From positions 248,001-312,000 of the forward strand of contig JASKOT010000020.1 in NCBI GenBank assembly GCA_032158125.1: 64,000 nt of DNA, read 5' to 3'. The stretch comes from Papiliotrema nemorosa. Lineage: Eukaryota; Basidiomycota; Tremellomycetes; Tremellales; Rhynchogastremaceae. Each line of letters opens with the position of its first letter. Position 1 is the stretch's first letter. Positions 39,401 through 48,457 of this stretch are shown piece after piece. Below the pieces are notes generated by a model. The model was not told the DNA's origin and ran no database searches. It saw nothing but the letters and a program-made list of their open reading frames with translations. The position numbers and the translations under genes were made by a program.

Positions 39401-40533
39401 TACTGTGGAAAACGCAGGTAGTACCTGATCCCGAGGAGCACGATATATCTCGGCAATTATCCCACGATTCAGGCAGAGACCGTGGATCTCGCGCATTCAA
39501 CCGTCTATCGCATGCTTTCACCAACCTCGGAGGACATTTACGACTGTCCATGACTAGGACAGGCTCAATTGACCCTCACGACAGGCCAAACCTTCATCTA
39601 AACAAATCTCTTCCTTCCCAGCCATTGCCCGAACCCGAGCCAGCCGAGACTTTGGTCGCTTCGCCAGAAATCAGTCCATCGTTACAGGCTACTTCCAATG
39701 CAGAAAACGGGGAAGCGCTGGTACCAGCTCCTCGGCGGGCAGCATCGGCGAAGTCACCTACACAAACGCGACTTCTGACTCGATCACGATCAGGTTCCAA
39801 TGCCCCTCACCCCCTTCTTGACGCAGACGTAGTCACTGCAAGTCCGCCTGCTTTCCCGAAAATCACCTTTGATCCTGCGCTTCCCGCACATGCCGATCGA
39901 TCCTCCCAAAATACTACGATCTTTGGTCGACCTAGGGCCAACTCTGACAATGTCGCAAGCAGCTCGATATCAGCTATAAAGCGATCTCTCAGCTCATCAT
40001 CCAACAGAGCAATATTAAACGATTCTCCTCCTCGGCGCATCGGTCAGAGGAGCTCATCAGGTGGATCCTTGAAGATCATCACCGATGCACGAGCCACCGA
40101 GCCGCCAAGTCGTACAAACTCCACTCCATTCGTCAGACCTGCAGCACCTCAGCATCTATCCACGGGTCAGATCAACCTTCACACGCACGAGGATAGAAAT
40201 TCAATCGTCAAGTTTTTCAAGGAGATTCCGACTTGGCTCCATGCTCGCTCGATATCGCATGCGGAGCCTGCACCTTCTTTACGCCCGCCTCAACCAGACT
40301 TTGCTGGACCGAAGAGGCATCTCAAGGGAGAGGTCGAGTGTCTGCATTACGGGACAATAGATGATAATGGGTAAATACTGATTTAAATTTGCAGAATCTG
40401 AGCTGACACATTGTAGAATGAGACAGCTGGAGGGTAGATCGTAAGCTCACTGCTACCACTCATCCTCTATGAGCTGACTTGCAGTGATCATCGACCGGCC
40501 ATTTTCGCCGCGGCAGTGTACGTAGGTGATTGA
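36477..40533 (+). CDS. Inositol-polyphosphate 5-phosphatase-like protein with two large insertions
   Basis: The 5-phosphatase (EEP) fold removes the 5-phosphate from inositol lipids. The start at 36477 (MPEPPSFLRLRP). Catalytic blocks in order: VLVVTWNMGDE, HIVVVAGQECP, LIQGVDKDFVTAG, GGRLGNKGGIGISLKL, FLFVNSHLAAHSARV, DSVFWCGDLNFRLDL, FEEGTIDFPPTFKYD, VPSWCDRVLWKTQ (split by an intron at 39349-39391) and SDHRPAIFAAAVY. A Pro/Ser-rich insert of about 220 residues interrupts the first part. Another of about 270 residues separates FKYD from VPSWCDR, and a third of about 310 residues separates that from SDHRP. A 24-nt micro-exon (40417-40440) precedes the last exon. About 1,200 residues. The catalytic residues are all present. 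No SAC, SH2 or PH domain is seen. Confidence 0.88.
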
Positions 40534-41092
40534 GAACGGAAGAGCTGTTGGAGGGAGTGGCGGTGCGCATGAGTCCCGTTGTGAGAGGTGAACCGCGGTC
40601 ATACCACGTATAATTAGAGATAGAAGCGCCTCAAGCGCACAATGTGTAGCCATAACGACCTGGAATGCACGTGCATACCATGTGATTCGCCTGCAAGATA
40701 CTATTCATGATGTGTTTCATTACAGACATAAGAGTCATGCTTTCCATATTATCCATTACGAAGCGAGAGTCTCGCGAGTTTTTTTCCATGCTGCGATACT
40801 TTTCGGGTGGAGGCCAGAGTGCGAGAGAGAGATTCAGGTGGGGTAGCTGCCTTTAATTGATGTGTTTTCCACATCCAGTGGTCGAGTTGGGGGATTCTAG
40901 GTATAAAGTTGGGCCACGAAGTAAAGTTATACGTGGTCGAGTCAAGTCGTCAAAGTTCGTCAAAGTAGGTCATTAAGAGCGGCTCCTCGTCCCGTTCCTT
41001 TCGAGCAGTCACTGCAATTGGGGCTTATCAAGTGCTGCATGGGTCAGTCACAACTCCCGCAGAGGTGGATAGACCTACCTGAGGCCCGGAAT
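40534..41092. other. Intergenic region, 3' of two converging genes
   Basis: About 559 bases between two convergent stops. It contains a near-repeat GTCAAAGTTCGTCAAAGT around 40950-40967. The minus-strand gene might gain one more short exon here, since a donor-like GTGAAT overlaps its stop at 41093. No independent gene is seen. Confidence 0.4.
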
Positions 41093-41908
41093 TCACCTCT
41101 TTGCGGTAGTGAACCCTTCCGGGATATCCCCACTACCTCCATATGCATCCGTCACATCCGCCAGCACCGAGATACTGGTCAATCTCTTCAAATCCTTCGT
41201 CTTTTTGACAGTCTTCAATGGCGACGAAGCTTTGTCGACGAAGACGTCACTTAGGGGCCTCGTAGCTCCGGTGAAGATTCGGGTTTTGGATCTGGTTCGA
41301 GAAGCTGGAGAGTCGACGACTGGTTTGTTCTCCTTGTCTTCTTCATTTACAGGCACTGCCTCTTTCTTGGGCGTAGATACCGTTCGACCTCGTTTCGCCG
41401 GGGAGACTTTCGGGTTGGCGATTTCGGACTTGGACGGAGCTCGAACGGAAAGGGCAGAAGCTGGTTCGGCCGTTATGCGAGAAGGTATGGCTGACTCCGT
41501 TGGCTCCTGATACACCTCGAAAGCTTTCTTCGATATCGTCTTCCGGGCTGCACTGGAGGCGGCTCGTGGTGCCTTGGTCGAGGGTGCCAGTACTAGGCTC
41601 GAGCGCTGTATGCTGGTCTGTCTAGCCTCCAACCCCGCTTTCAACCCTACTTTCCCCTTCTCTGTCACGACATCTTTCTCGCTCAGCTTCTGTTTGAGAG
41701 AAGCATCGCTAGAGAGTTTTGTCGAGGGAGCCTTGGGCTGTAAAGCGGTCAAGGCTTGTCGAGTGGAGGACCGTTTTGTAGGTGAGGCGGTTTTGGTCGC
41801 AGAGGGTTCAGTGATCTTTGTCGGGGCCGTATAGGCCGAAGCGGTATTTTGGACCGGTGAATCCGCATAGATAGCAAAGATGGCTCCTCTTTTCTTCGTT
41901 ACGGGCAT
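41093..41908 (-). CDS. Disordered protein with ABBA motif, KEN box and D-box-like motifs
   Basis: A single long frame of 271 residues, rich in Ser, Thr, Ala, Lys and Pro, with no folded domain. The N-terminus reads KKRGAIFAIYADSPV; FAIYAD fits the ABBA consensus F-x-[ILV]-[FHY]-x-[DE] bound by Cdc20/Cdh1. A KEN box is present in NEEDKENKPVV. RxxL elements (RQALTALQ, RSSLVLAP) resemble D-boxes. CDK-type sites occur in SPTKRSS, SPAKRGR and SPLKTVK. The C-terminal block (RPLSDVFVDKASSPLKT; ISVLADVTDAYGG) looks conserved. This combination is known from APC/C substrates and inhibitors such as securin, Acm1 and Mad3-type proteins. I infer an APC/C-regulated nuclear protein but cannot say which. No Mad3 TPR or separase-binding domain is recognised. 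Confidence 0.72.
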   Translation of the reverse strand: MPVTKKRGAIFAIYADSPVQNTASAYTAPTKITEPSATKTASPTKRSSTRQALTALQPKAPSTKLSSDASLKQKLSEKDVVTEKGKVGLKAGLEARQTSIQRSSLVLAPSTKAPRAASSAARKTISKKAFEVYQEPTESAIPSRITAEPASALSVRAPSKSEIANPKVSPAKRGRTVSTPKKEAVPVNEEDKENKPVVDSPASRTRSKTRIFTGATRPLSDVFVDKASSPLKTVKKTKDLKRLTSISVLADVTDAYGGSGDIPEGFTTAKR

Positions 41909-42274
41909 TATAGATGGACCAGGGGAAGATAACAGAGGGTCGTCAAGACGAGTCCGTCGTCAGGTTGATTTCAGGACAAGGTGGAGTTGGGCGGAATAGA
42001 AAACACACGCGCCTGATTGACACAAACAACCGCCCTTGAAAAATAGTGACGTGGCAGATAACAGTCAGGTGGAAGTATGAAAGTGATAACGATCTGAATG
42101 GGATCTCGGGACTCCGGACCGGCACATTGGTTACCCGTGCATAACCGCTTCCCCTCCCATCTCATCTGGCTTCCTCCATGCTATATCTTAGACCTGCATG
42201 AAGTTTTCGGCTCATCAAAGCTAACGCGATCTCCGCATTCCATCACCACTATCATCGCGCCCTTGCAGAACACA
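41909..42274. other. Divergent promoter, APC/C-degron protein / dehydrogenase
   Basis: A 366-base spacer between divergent start codons. A run of A/T with ACGCGCC near 42008 is reminiscent of an MCB-type ACGCG element, which would suit a cell-cycle gene, but it is a single copy. No gene is seen. Confidence 0.35.
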
Positions 42275-43309
42275 ATGTCGACCCCCCGAGTTATCCTTAT
42301 CACTGGCGCATCAGGAGGAATCGGCCGAGCTTGCGCTGTCCACCTGTCTGAAGTCTTCCCGGGACCGAGTGACGACAGGCCGTTGGTACTCATTTTGTCT
42401 GGTCGAAGGCAATCGGAACTCGAAGCTACCGCTCAGAAATTGAGACAGGGGACAACGGCAGAGATCGTCATTGGAGATGTGAGCAGTGATGAGGATGTAG
42501 CGAGGATGTTTGGGACAATCAAGGAGAAGTACGGAAGGTTAGACGTAGTCTTCAATGTGAGTCTACAGCTCGGACGCAACAGAACTCCTCACCGTCCACT
42601 AACAGATCGAACAAGCTGACATTCAGAACGCGGGTGTCGATTTGCTGAAAGGCATCCCGTTAGAAGAGGCAGACACGGCCAAGTTCAGGCAAATCCTCGA
42701 AATCAATGTCATGTCTGCGGTACTAGTAGGTGTCCACAATTGGGGGTCAATTCTCAGAACGCTGATATCCTCCAGTGTACGAAGGAAGCGATCAAGATTA
42801 TGAAGGAGCAATCACCACAAGGTGGTCGAATTATCAACAATGGCTCAATCTCTGCTTCTTCCCCACGACCGAGTACGTATCGCCTTCTCGTTTCCGCGTC
42901 TCCGTTATCGAGATTTGCACTCGGATTCGCTTGTTTTCAGCATTGTGCTGATCTGATCAGACTCCGCCCCATACACAGTGTCCAAGCACGCCATAGCGGG
43001 TCTCACCAAGTCCACCTCTCTCGACGGACGAAAGTACAAGATCACCGCGACTCAACTGGATATCGGAAACGCGGCGACAGACATGGCCGCTTACGCTTCG
43101 GCAGGATCTACACAGGCGGATGGCAGTATTCGACCAGAACCCCTGATGAATGTCTTGAATGTCGCAAAGACGCTGGCGTTTGTGGTGGGATTGCCACAAG
43201 AAGCGGATGTATTGAGTATGGAGATCATGTGAGTGGGCTGCTGCGGGTCAATGAATCTGGTCTGACCTCATACAGTGCCGCTGGAATGCCTTATATCGGC
43301 CGAGGATAG
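42275..43309 (+). CDS. Short-chain dehydrogenase/reductase (classical SDR)
   Basis: NAD(P)-dependent oxidoreductase of the classical SDR type. The start at 42275 is followed directly by [19 protein letters not shown], the cofactor-binding TGxxxGIG. After the first intron the chain reads [11 protein letters not shown], then [18 protein letters not shown] with the catalytic Ser, and after an intron [14 protein letters not shown] with YxxxK. The end is [10 protein letters not shown] at 43309. About 265 residues and four introns. The long loop between beta-1 and beta-2 ([13 protein letters not shown]) suits NADP use with the Arg in [10 protein letters not shown]. It is closest in feel to fungal 3-hydroxyacid/serine dehydrogenases (YdfG/YMR226C group), but the substrate is not determinable. 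Confidence 0.88.
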
Positions 43310-43733
43310 ATTGAACCGATGGCTGGACATCACGCACTTGCCGACTCGGGAGGGTGGCAATTTGGCCAGAATTCGATGACCTCGCAGATGCAGTTGTTTC
43401 GCACTCGTTTCAGATCGGCGAGCCAGAAGCAAGCAAGATAAATCTATTTTCATCCTTTGAAACGCTTCTTTCATGCTGATCAAACCTCGCAGAACATGAC
43501 GAACAAATGATTATCAACAGCACGTATCCCCCTACTTTTGGGCGCGCTCCGTGTAACATCTCCTAAACAGAATGTCAAAGGAAAACCACCCGAAGCTCAT
43601 TCACACAACGGCCATGCTTCTCTCTCAGGTTTCTACAAGCTCGTATGCGTGCTTGTCTCCCCCACTTTACCTCGTCATTCGACTGTCGACATTTGTTGAG
43701 CACGCCAGGTAATAAATCGCTGACTCCTCGATC
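43310..43733. other. Intergenic region before the tandem gene family
   Basis: A 424-base spacer between two plus-strand genes. No TATA-like element in a good position and no RNA gene is visible; AATAAA occurs about 26 bp before the first paralogue's start codon. Confidence 0.4.
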
Positions 43734-44788
43734 ATGAGCTTTCTATCTCTTGCTGATGACACACTAACTGTCGGATCTCTACCTTTGCCTCTTGTCAAGT
43801 CACTCGTCCTAGGGGACATCACGCAATTCTCAGGTCAGTTTCTCTCGGCTCGTAGTGCCTCGTGTTGGAAATCAGCTGATCTTCCAGAGGCACATCCCAC
43901 TATTAACTCTGTCACTGACAAACATTGGGCCGTCTTCAAAAACCGATTCAATACAAAATCTTTTGCTGAACTCTCGGGAGGCACGAGTGATGCTTTCAAG
44001 CTGCGATGTTCGGCTATCACCGATGATCAGGAGACGGCACTTGCTGAGACTCGCAAGCTGGTTCGAGGCCTATTGTCTCAGAGCGTGGGATTGAGTAGTA
44101 AGGCTCACGAAAACCTCGAGGCGGAAGAAGACATTGAGGTTGCAAAGGAGAGTATTCGAGAAGTCCTCGCCAAAGCTGCTTCTACCGAGTCAGACAAGTT
44201 CTGGGGAGACCATCTCGCCGATGCTCGATTCGGGTTACACGCAATCCATCCTGGGCCGGAAGCAAACGACCACATCAAGCAATTATTTGGATCCTACATT
44301 CGTGCATCTCCGGGACTTCGTGCGTACTTTTGCTCTGATCCAATCGGCCTCCGCACTCACGGTATGCAGTCTTGCAGAGTTTGAATGCGAATACCACCGG
44401 AGTCACGTCGCAAATCTCGCAATATGTGACCGAATCTGGCAAAGATGAGGTTTTATGGTCCATGCTGCGCGGCAACTGGGCAGAATCTGTCCGAGACACA
44501 TTGAAGACTGAGCTTGGCGTGGATCTCAGAGCCATGTCTTCAGACGCAGCCCTTGCAGTTCTACAAAGCGAAGAGGGAATCAAAGCGGCACACTGGGCGA
44601 GCGGTGCAGTGATCAGCGCTGCAACGAGCTTCGCCAAGCTAGCGGAAAATCAATCCGAGGGCCTCTCGCCTGATGCACCTAAAACAGGTCTGGACATGCT
44701 ACTAGCCAAAGTGAGCGAGGTCGAATCCCTGGTGGCGCAAGGCAAGCTCAAATCTTACAAGAACGCGAAGGATTCGAGTTCTGCTTGA
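43734..44788 (+). CDS. Tandem family member 1, unknown function
   Basis: First of three head-to-tail paralogues. Three exons: the first encodes MSFLSLADDTLTVG and VKSLVLGD. The second (from about 43888) has the family block SVTDKHWAVFKNRFNTKS and SDKFWGDHLADA. The third (from about 44372) has DEVLWSMLRGNWAES, VRDTLKTELGVDLRAMS, a stretch around EEGIKAAHWASG and a final helix MLLAKVSEVESLVAQGKLKS. Both introns are in phase 1. About 320 residues, with no signal peptide, membrane helix or recognisable domain; largely helical by composition. I do not recognise the family. Similarity to the next two genes in sequence, length and intron positions shows descent from one ancestor. Confidence 0.8.
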
Positions 44789-45462
44789 GCGTGTCTTGGT
44801 CTGACCACTGAGAATAGGGTGAGAGTCAAGAGTTGGAGGGGTGTTTCAGTATGACTTACATGATGTTTACGAAGTACTGTTGACGAGCGATGCGATCTGG
44901 TGGAAAATTTGACCACCTCGTCGTCTCTGAGGCATTCATTGTTGCACATAGGGAGCCGTCAGCTTTTCAGCGAAGTATGATAGCATTTCGCTTATCTCGC
45001 AGCTGACTTTCCGATCAGAACACCTCACAAGGAGCAGTCTGTACTCCACTTAAAACCAGCGCAAGGGGCGGAGGCGGAAGTCCTTTCGACCTCTGGTTGA
45101 GATCGCGCCGAGCCGTGACTCATGTCCGGTTTTCCCTCCCCGTACTCACCGCAGAATCACATGGGCCCATGATCTTTTGGCGCGGGAAACCCCACGGCTT
45201 TCACTCTGCAAACTTCCCTGCCGGTGACATGCATTCCATGAAAGGTGGGAGACTGGTACATCCCTTGATACGCATCCCTTACGTCTTCTCGAATATGGTC
45301 TACACGGCCAGCCCACCGCTCTTGCCCCTCACAATCCCTCGATCGTTTTATATAAGCATCCCCTCCCCCCCTTCTGCTCGATCATATCCTCCTTAACCAA
45401 TCTTCCACCCTATCTCAAACTTATACACTGACCAATATCGAGCTACTCAGTCGACCAGTACA
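44789..45462. other. Intergenic region between family members 1 and 2
   Basis: A 674-base spacer. Apart from the TATA-like element near its right end I see no gene. A plus-strand frame of 99 codons (45097-45396) has no supporting features and overlaps the promoter. Confidence 0.45.
45349..45355 (+). promoter_or_regulatory. TATA box of family member 2
   Basis: TATATAA inside GTTTTATATAAGC, about 108 bp before the start codon at 45463 and followed by a C/T-rich stretch, a typical basidiomycete core-promoter arrangement. Confidence 0.55.
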
Positions 45463-46516
45463 ATGAGTTTGCTCTCCCTCGCCAATGACCTTCCTGAAAC
45501 TAAACAGGAGTTTGACCTCAGCTCCTTGAGTGCGGCCTTCGTCAAGGCTCTCATTTTACGTGACGATGCGGATGGCAAGGGTATGTCCTACCCTTACCAA
45601 TCAACGGATCCGATACGCTCTGCATACAGAGTTGGTGACTGCCCAGATGAGAGCGGGTCTGTGGACAATATCACCGATTCTCAGTGGGCCTTGTACACGA
45701 GAAAATTCAATGCCCAAACACAGTCGCTTCTACAGAACAGCGGACATCCCACCACCGCCTCGAGAGCGCTCACGGTACCTCAAGTGGACGCTTTGGCAGG
45801 CTCGCGAAGCCGCGGCCGTCGTATCTTGTCTCAGAACTCCAACTTTGAGAGGGTGGAGAGCGAGGATGAGGCTAAAATGAGGATACGCAAGGCTTGGGAT
45901 CTCTTTACTGACCCCGCGCAGGATTTCTGGATCGAGCATCAAAGAGCTGCACTGGCCGACGGCAAGGACGTGTTGACCGAATTGAGCGATCTGCGACACA
46001 TGCAATCGATCTTCGACTCATTCACTCGAGTCGACGCAGAAGCTTGTGAGTTCCTCATACACTTGATTGATCGTGCGACGATTCCTGACCAGTCAAGTCG
46101 AAAGATGCCTGATACAATCGAAGCATACAGACCCAACGTCTGTTGCTTCCCTGACACCCAGGGATATCTCAACTCTGATAATTTGGAACAGAGTCCGAGA
46201 TATCTGGGCGGCTTCACTGAGAAGCGACCTCAGAGCGTCGCTTGGAATTGATATCCGTACGCTTTCCCAGGATCAAAGAATCGCAGTGCTCAAAAGCCTG
46301 GAAGGAGTCCGAGCGGCTCACTATTCGTGCGGCTCTGCCCTCCCTACTGTGGTGGATGTGGCCAAGCTCGTCAGAAGTCGATCGACATCTTCCAACGAGG
46401 GCTCTGACCTGCCCATGTCCACCTCAGCAATGGTCGAGGCGAAATTCGCTGAAATGGAGGAACTGACAGTCGCAGGCAAGCTCTCGAGCTATGTTCAGCA
46501 GACGCTCTCTGTATGA
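45463..46516 (+). CDS. Tandem family member 2, unknown function
   Basis: Second paralogue. Exon 1: MSLLSLANDLPETKQEF and FVKALILRDDADG. Exon 2: NITDSQWALYTRKFNAQTQ and AQDFWIEHQRAALADG. Exon 3 (acceptor near 46103, needed to keep frame) opens FERCLIQSKHTDP, then IIWNRVRDIWAASLRSDLRA, SLGIDIRTLSQDQRIAVLKS and a last helix MVEAKFAEMEELTVAGKLSS. Both introns are phase 1, as in its neighbours. About 315 residues. The alternative reading that runs straight on from exon 2 stops at 46251 and lacks the family C-terminus, so it is rejected. Function unknown. Confidence 0.78.
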
Positions 46517-47039
46517 TTCCGCATAGCAAGGGCGAAGAGATGTTGGCATCGTGGTGGTGGTACATACCCACGAGATGTTCATAGCCAACGTCTTGTAGCT
46601 TGGTGATGTAATCTGGTACAGTACTCGTAGAGACTCATCAACAGGAGTGGCGAATATCCTGTAGTTGTGTCCTTGGTGAGGATCCGGCAATGATCCTCGC
46701 TACACTATCTTTTCAGGAAAGAGCTTTGTGGCGCTGATGTGTGACCTTCCCTTCATCTGACACAACGCGGCGAGCCTTGTCATTGAGATTCCCCCCCTCT
46801 CTTTTCCCTCGCCCGAAGCAGCAGGTAGGCGAGACGAAACGCTACTGTCCCTCAGGGAGTGAAAGTTGTCACAGTCGCCTCCTTTTACATCAAATCTGTC
46901 GACTGATGCTCTGTGCTCCATCTTCTGGGCCATGCATACATATAATACTCGACCTCATTGGCCACTTCCTCCTCCCATCACTCGAATTCTTCCTCTTTCA
47001 TATAGCCTTTGACTTCAAATCGCTATCTTGCACATCATC
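46517..47039. other. Intergenic region between family members 2 and 3
   Basis: A 523-base spacer carrying a TATA-like element (46941-46947) and C/T-rich stretches before the next start codon. No gene is supported. Confidence 0.45.
46941..46947 (+). promoter_or_regulatory. TATA-like element of family member 3
   Basis: TATAATA within CATACATATAATACTCG, about 99 bp upstream of the start codon at 47040. The spacing nearly equals that of the TATA box before family member 2. Confidence 0.45.
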
Positions 47040-48040
47040 ATGAGCTACTTTTCTCTCGCCGATGCGACCGCCAACATTTGCGCCCTGCATGAAGACACGG
47101 TGAAAACCCTCGTCTTGGGGGATCACGAGTCCCGGAAAGGTTTGTGAACTCTGTGTGGTGCTGAATTGCTTATGATCAAACAGATGTTGAAGGCGGAATC
47201 TCCGATAGGCAGTGGAGAGTATACTCCAACAGATTCAATGCGAACACCGCATCGGAACTCCCGGACCCAAAGGATCGGATCATCACCTCGGACAAGCTCA
47301 CCGATGCACAATCTTCTGCCCTTGCCCAATCCCGCCAGAAAGTCAGATGCCTGATTTCAAACAACTCCTCGATACAGTTCGAAGAGGAAGAGGATGACAA
47401 GTCGCAAGCACAATTACTCGAGACTTGGAAGCTCATCCCTGATCCGTTGAAGGACTTTTGGGAAAAGCATCTTACCAGTGCCCTTGTAAAGGACGAAATG
47501 TACAGGCCCAAGCCCACTATGGACATGTTCAACCATCTCAAGACCGTTCTCAAGTCGTTTACCCACCAAGATCCCGAAAACTGTACGTATCACATTCATG
47601 ATAATCTTCAGCTGCCGCCGTCACTGATGGCATCAGTCGAGCAATGTATGCGCGACTCATTGAGACAACACTCAACCACACTGGTCTTGTCCCGAGACTC
47701 GCAGATTTTAGCGTTCTGGGACATCACCGAATCTACCTGGGCAGAGACACTTCGAGGGGAGCTCAAAACTTCTCTCGGGGTCGAGCTCGGGAATTTGCCT
47801 CATGACCAGCAGATTGCCGTCTTAAAAAGCTATGAAGGGGTTGAAGCTGCACAATTTGCCAATAGCGTTGCTCTGCTTCGTACAGTGGACTTTGCGAAGC
47901 TTGCCGAGCGCTATCACAAGACTGCAAGCGACGGGTCTGTGCCACCGAAATCCGCCTTGAGGATGCTCAAGGCCAAATTGGCCGAAGTCGAGCGCTTGAG
48001 ATCGGAGGGCACGCTCTCGAGCTATGTACCCACACTCTGA
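47040..48040 (+). CDS. Tandem family member 3, unknown function
   Basis: Third paralogue. The short first exon (47040-47140) starts MSYFSLADATANICAL and reaches VKTLVLGDHESRK; it is easily missed because it is only about 34 codons. Exon 2 (from about 47183) reads DVEGGISDRQWRVYSNRFNA, TDAQSSALAQSRQKVRCLIS and LKDFWEKHLTSALVKD. Exon 3 (from 47638) opens FEQCMRDSLRQHSTT, then FWDITESTWAETLRGELKTS, LGVELGNLPHDQQIAVLKSY and a last helix MLKAKLAEVERLRSEGTLSS. Both introns are phase 1. About 300 residues, no targeting signal. It shares W-A-x-x-[LV]-R-x-x-L-[KR]-x-x-LG with both neighbours. Function unknown. Confidence 0.8.
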
Positions 48041-48457
48041 GTGATCTTCTGAAGGGACATAGTCGCCTTGTATATAAGGTTGATGCTGACACACGAGACA
48101 GTAACTGCGATTTTTACGCCATGAATCTGGTGAAAACTTGCTTCGCTGCTTGCAGGTGAACTCATCTCTGCGTGCGTTCGGCCACGAGTGACACACACAC
48201 TGAGATGTACACACACTGATGAGACGCATGGATGTAGCAGTCCTCGGGGATATCTACCTGCACTTGCGGCAAGACAGCAGAGATACGGCGGAGTGATTTT
48301 ACCTACGAGATCCACCCATGAAACTGTGAAGGAGCACCGTGCATCAGACGCGACTCGCTCCTACCCCATCGAGATGACTACAAAGAGCATCGAGATTGAC
48401 CACTGACATCTCATCTTCGCCCATTTGACAGTCGACATCTTGCAGCGACCGGAAAGG
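48041..48457. other. Intergenic region after the tandem family
   Basis: A 417-base spacer with short CA-rich runs (ACACACACAC near 48191, ACACACAC near 48210). No gene or RNA is seen. An upstream ATG at 48425 is in frame with the next gene and could extend it by 11 residues. Confidence 0.4.

Noticed and set aside
45097..45396. Plus-strand frame of 99 codons between family members 1 and 2
   Set aside because: It covers the TATA box and leader region of family member 2 and shows no protein feature.
46067..46251. Continuation of family member 2 exon 2 reading through to a stop at 46251
   Set aside because: It lacks the conserved C-terminal blocks seen in both neighbours; splicing to about 46103 restores them.
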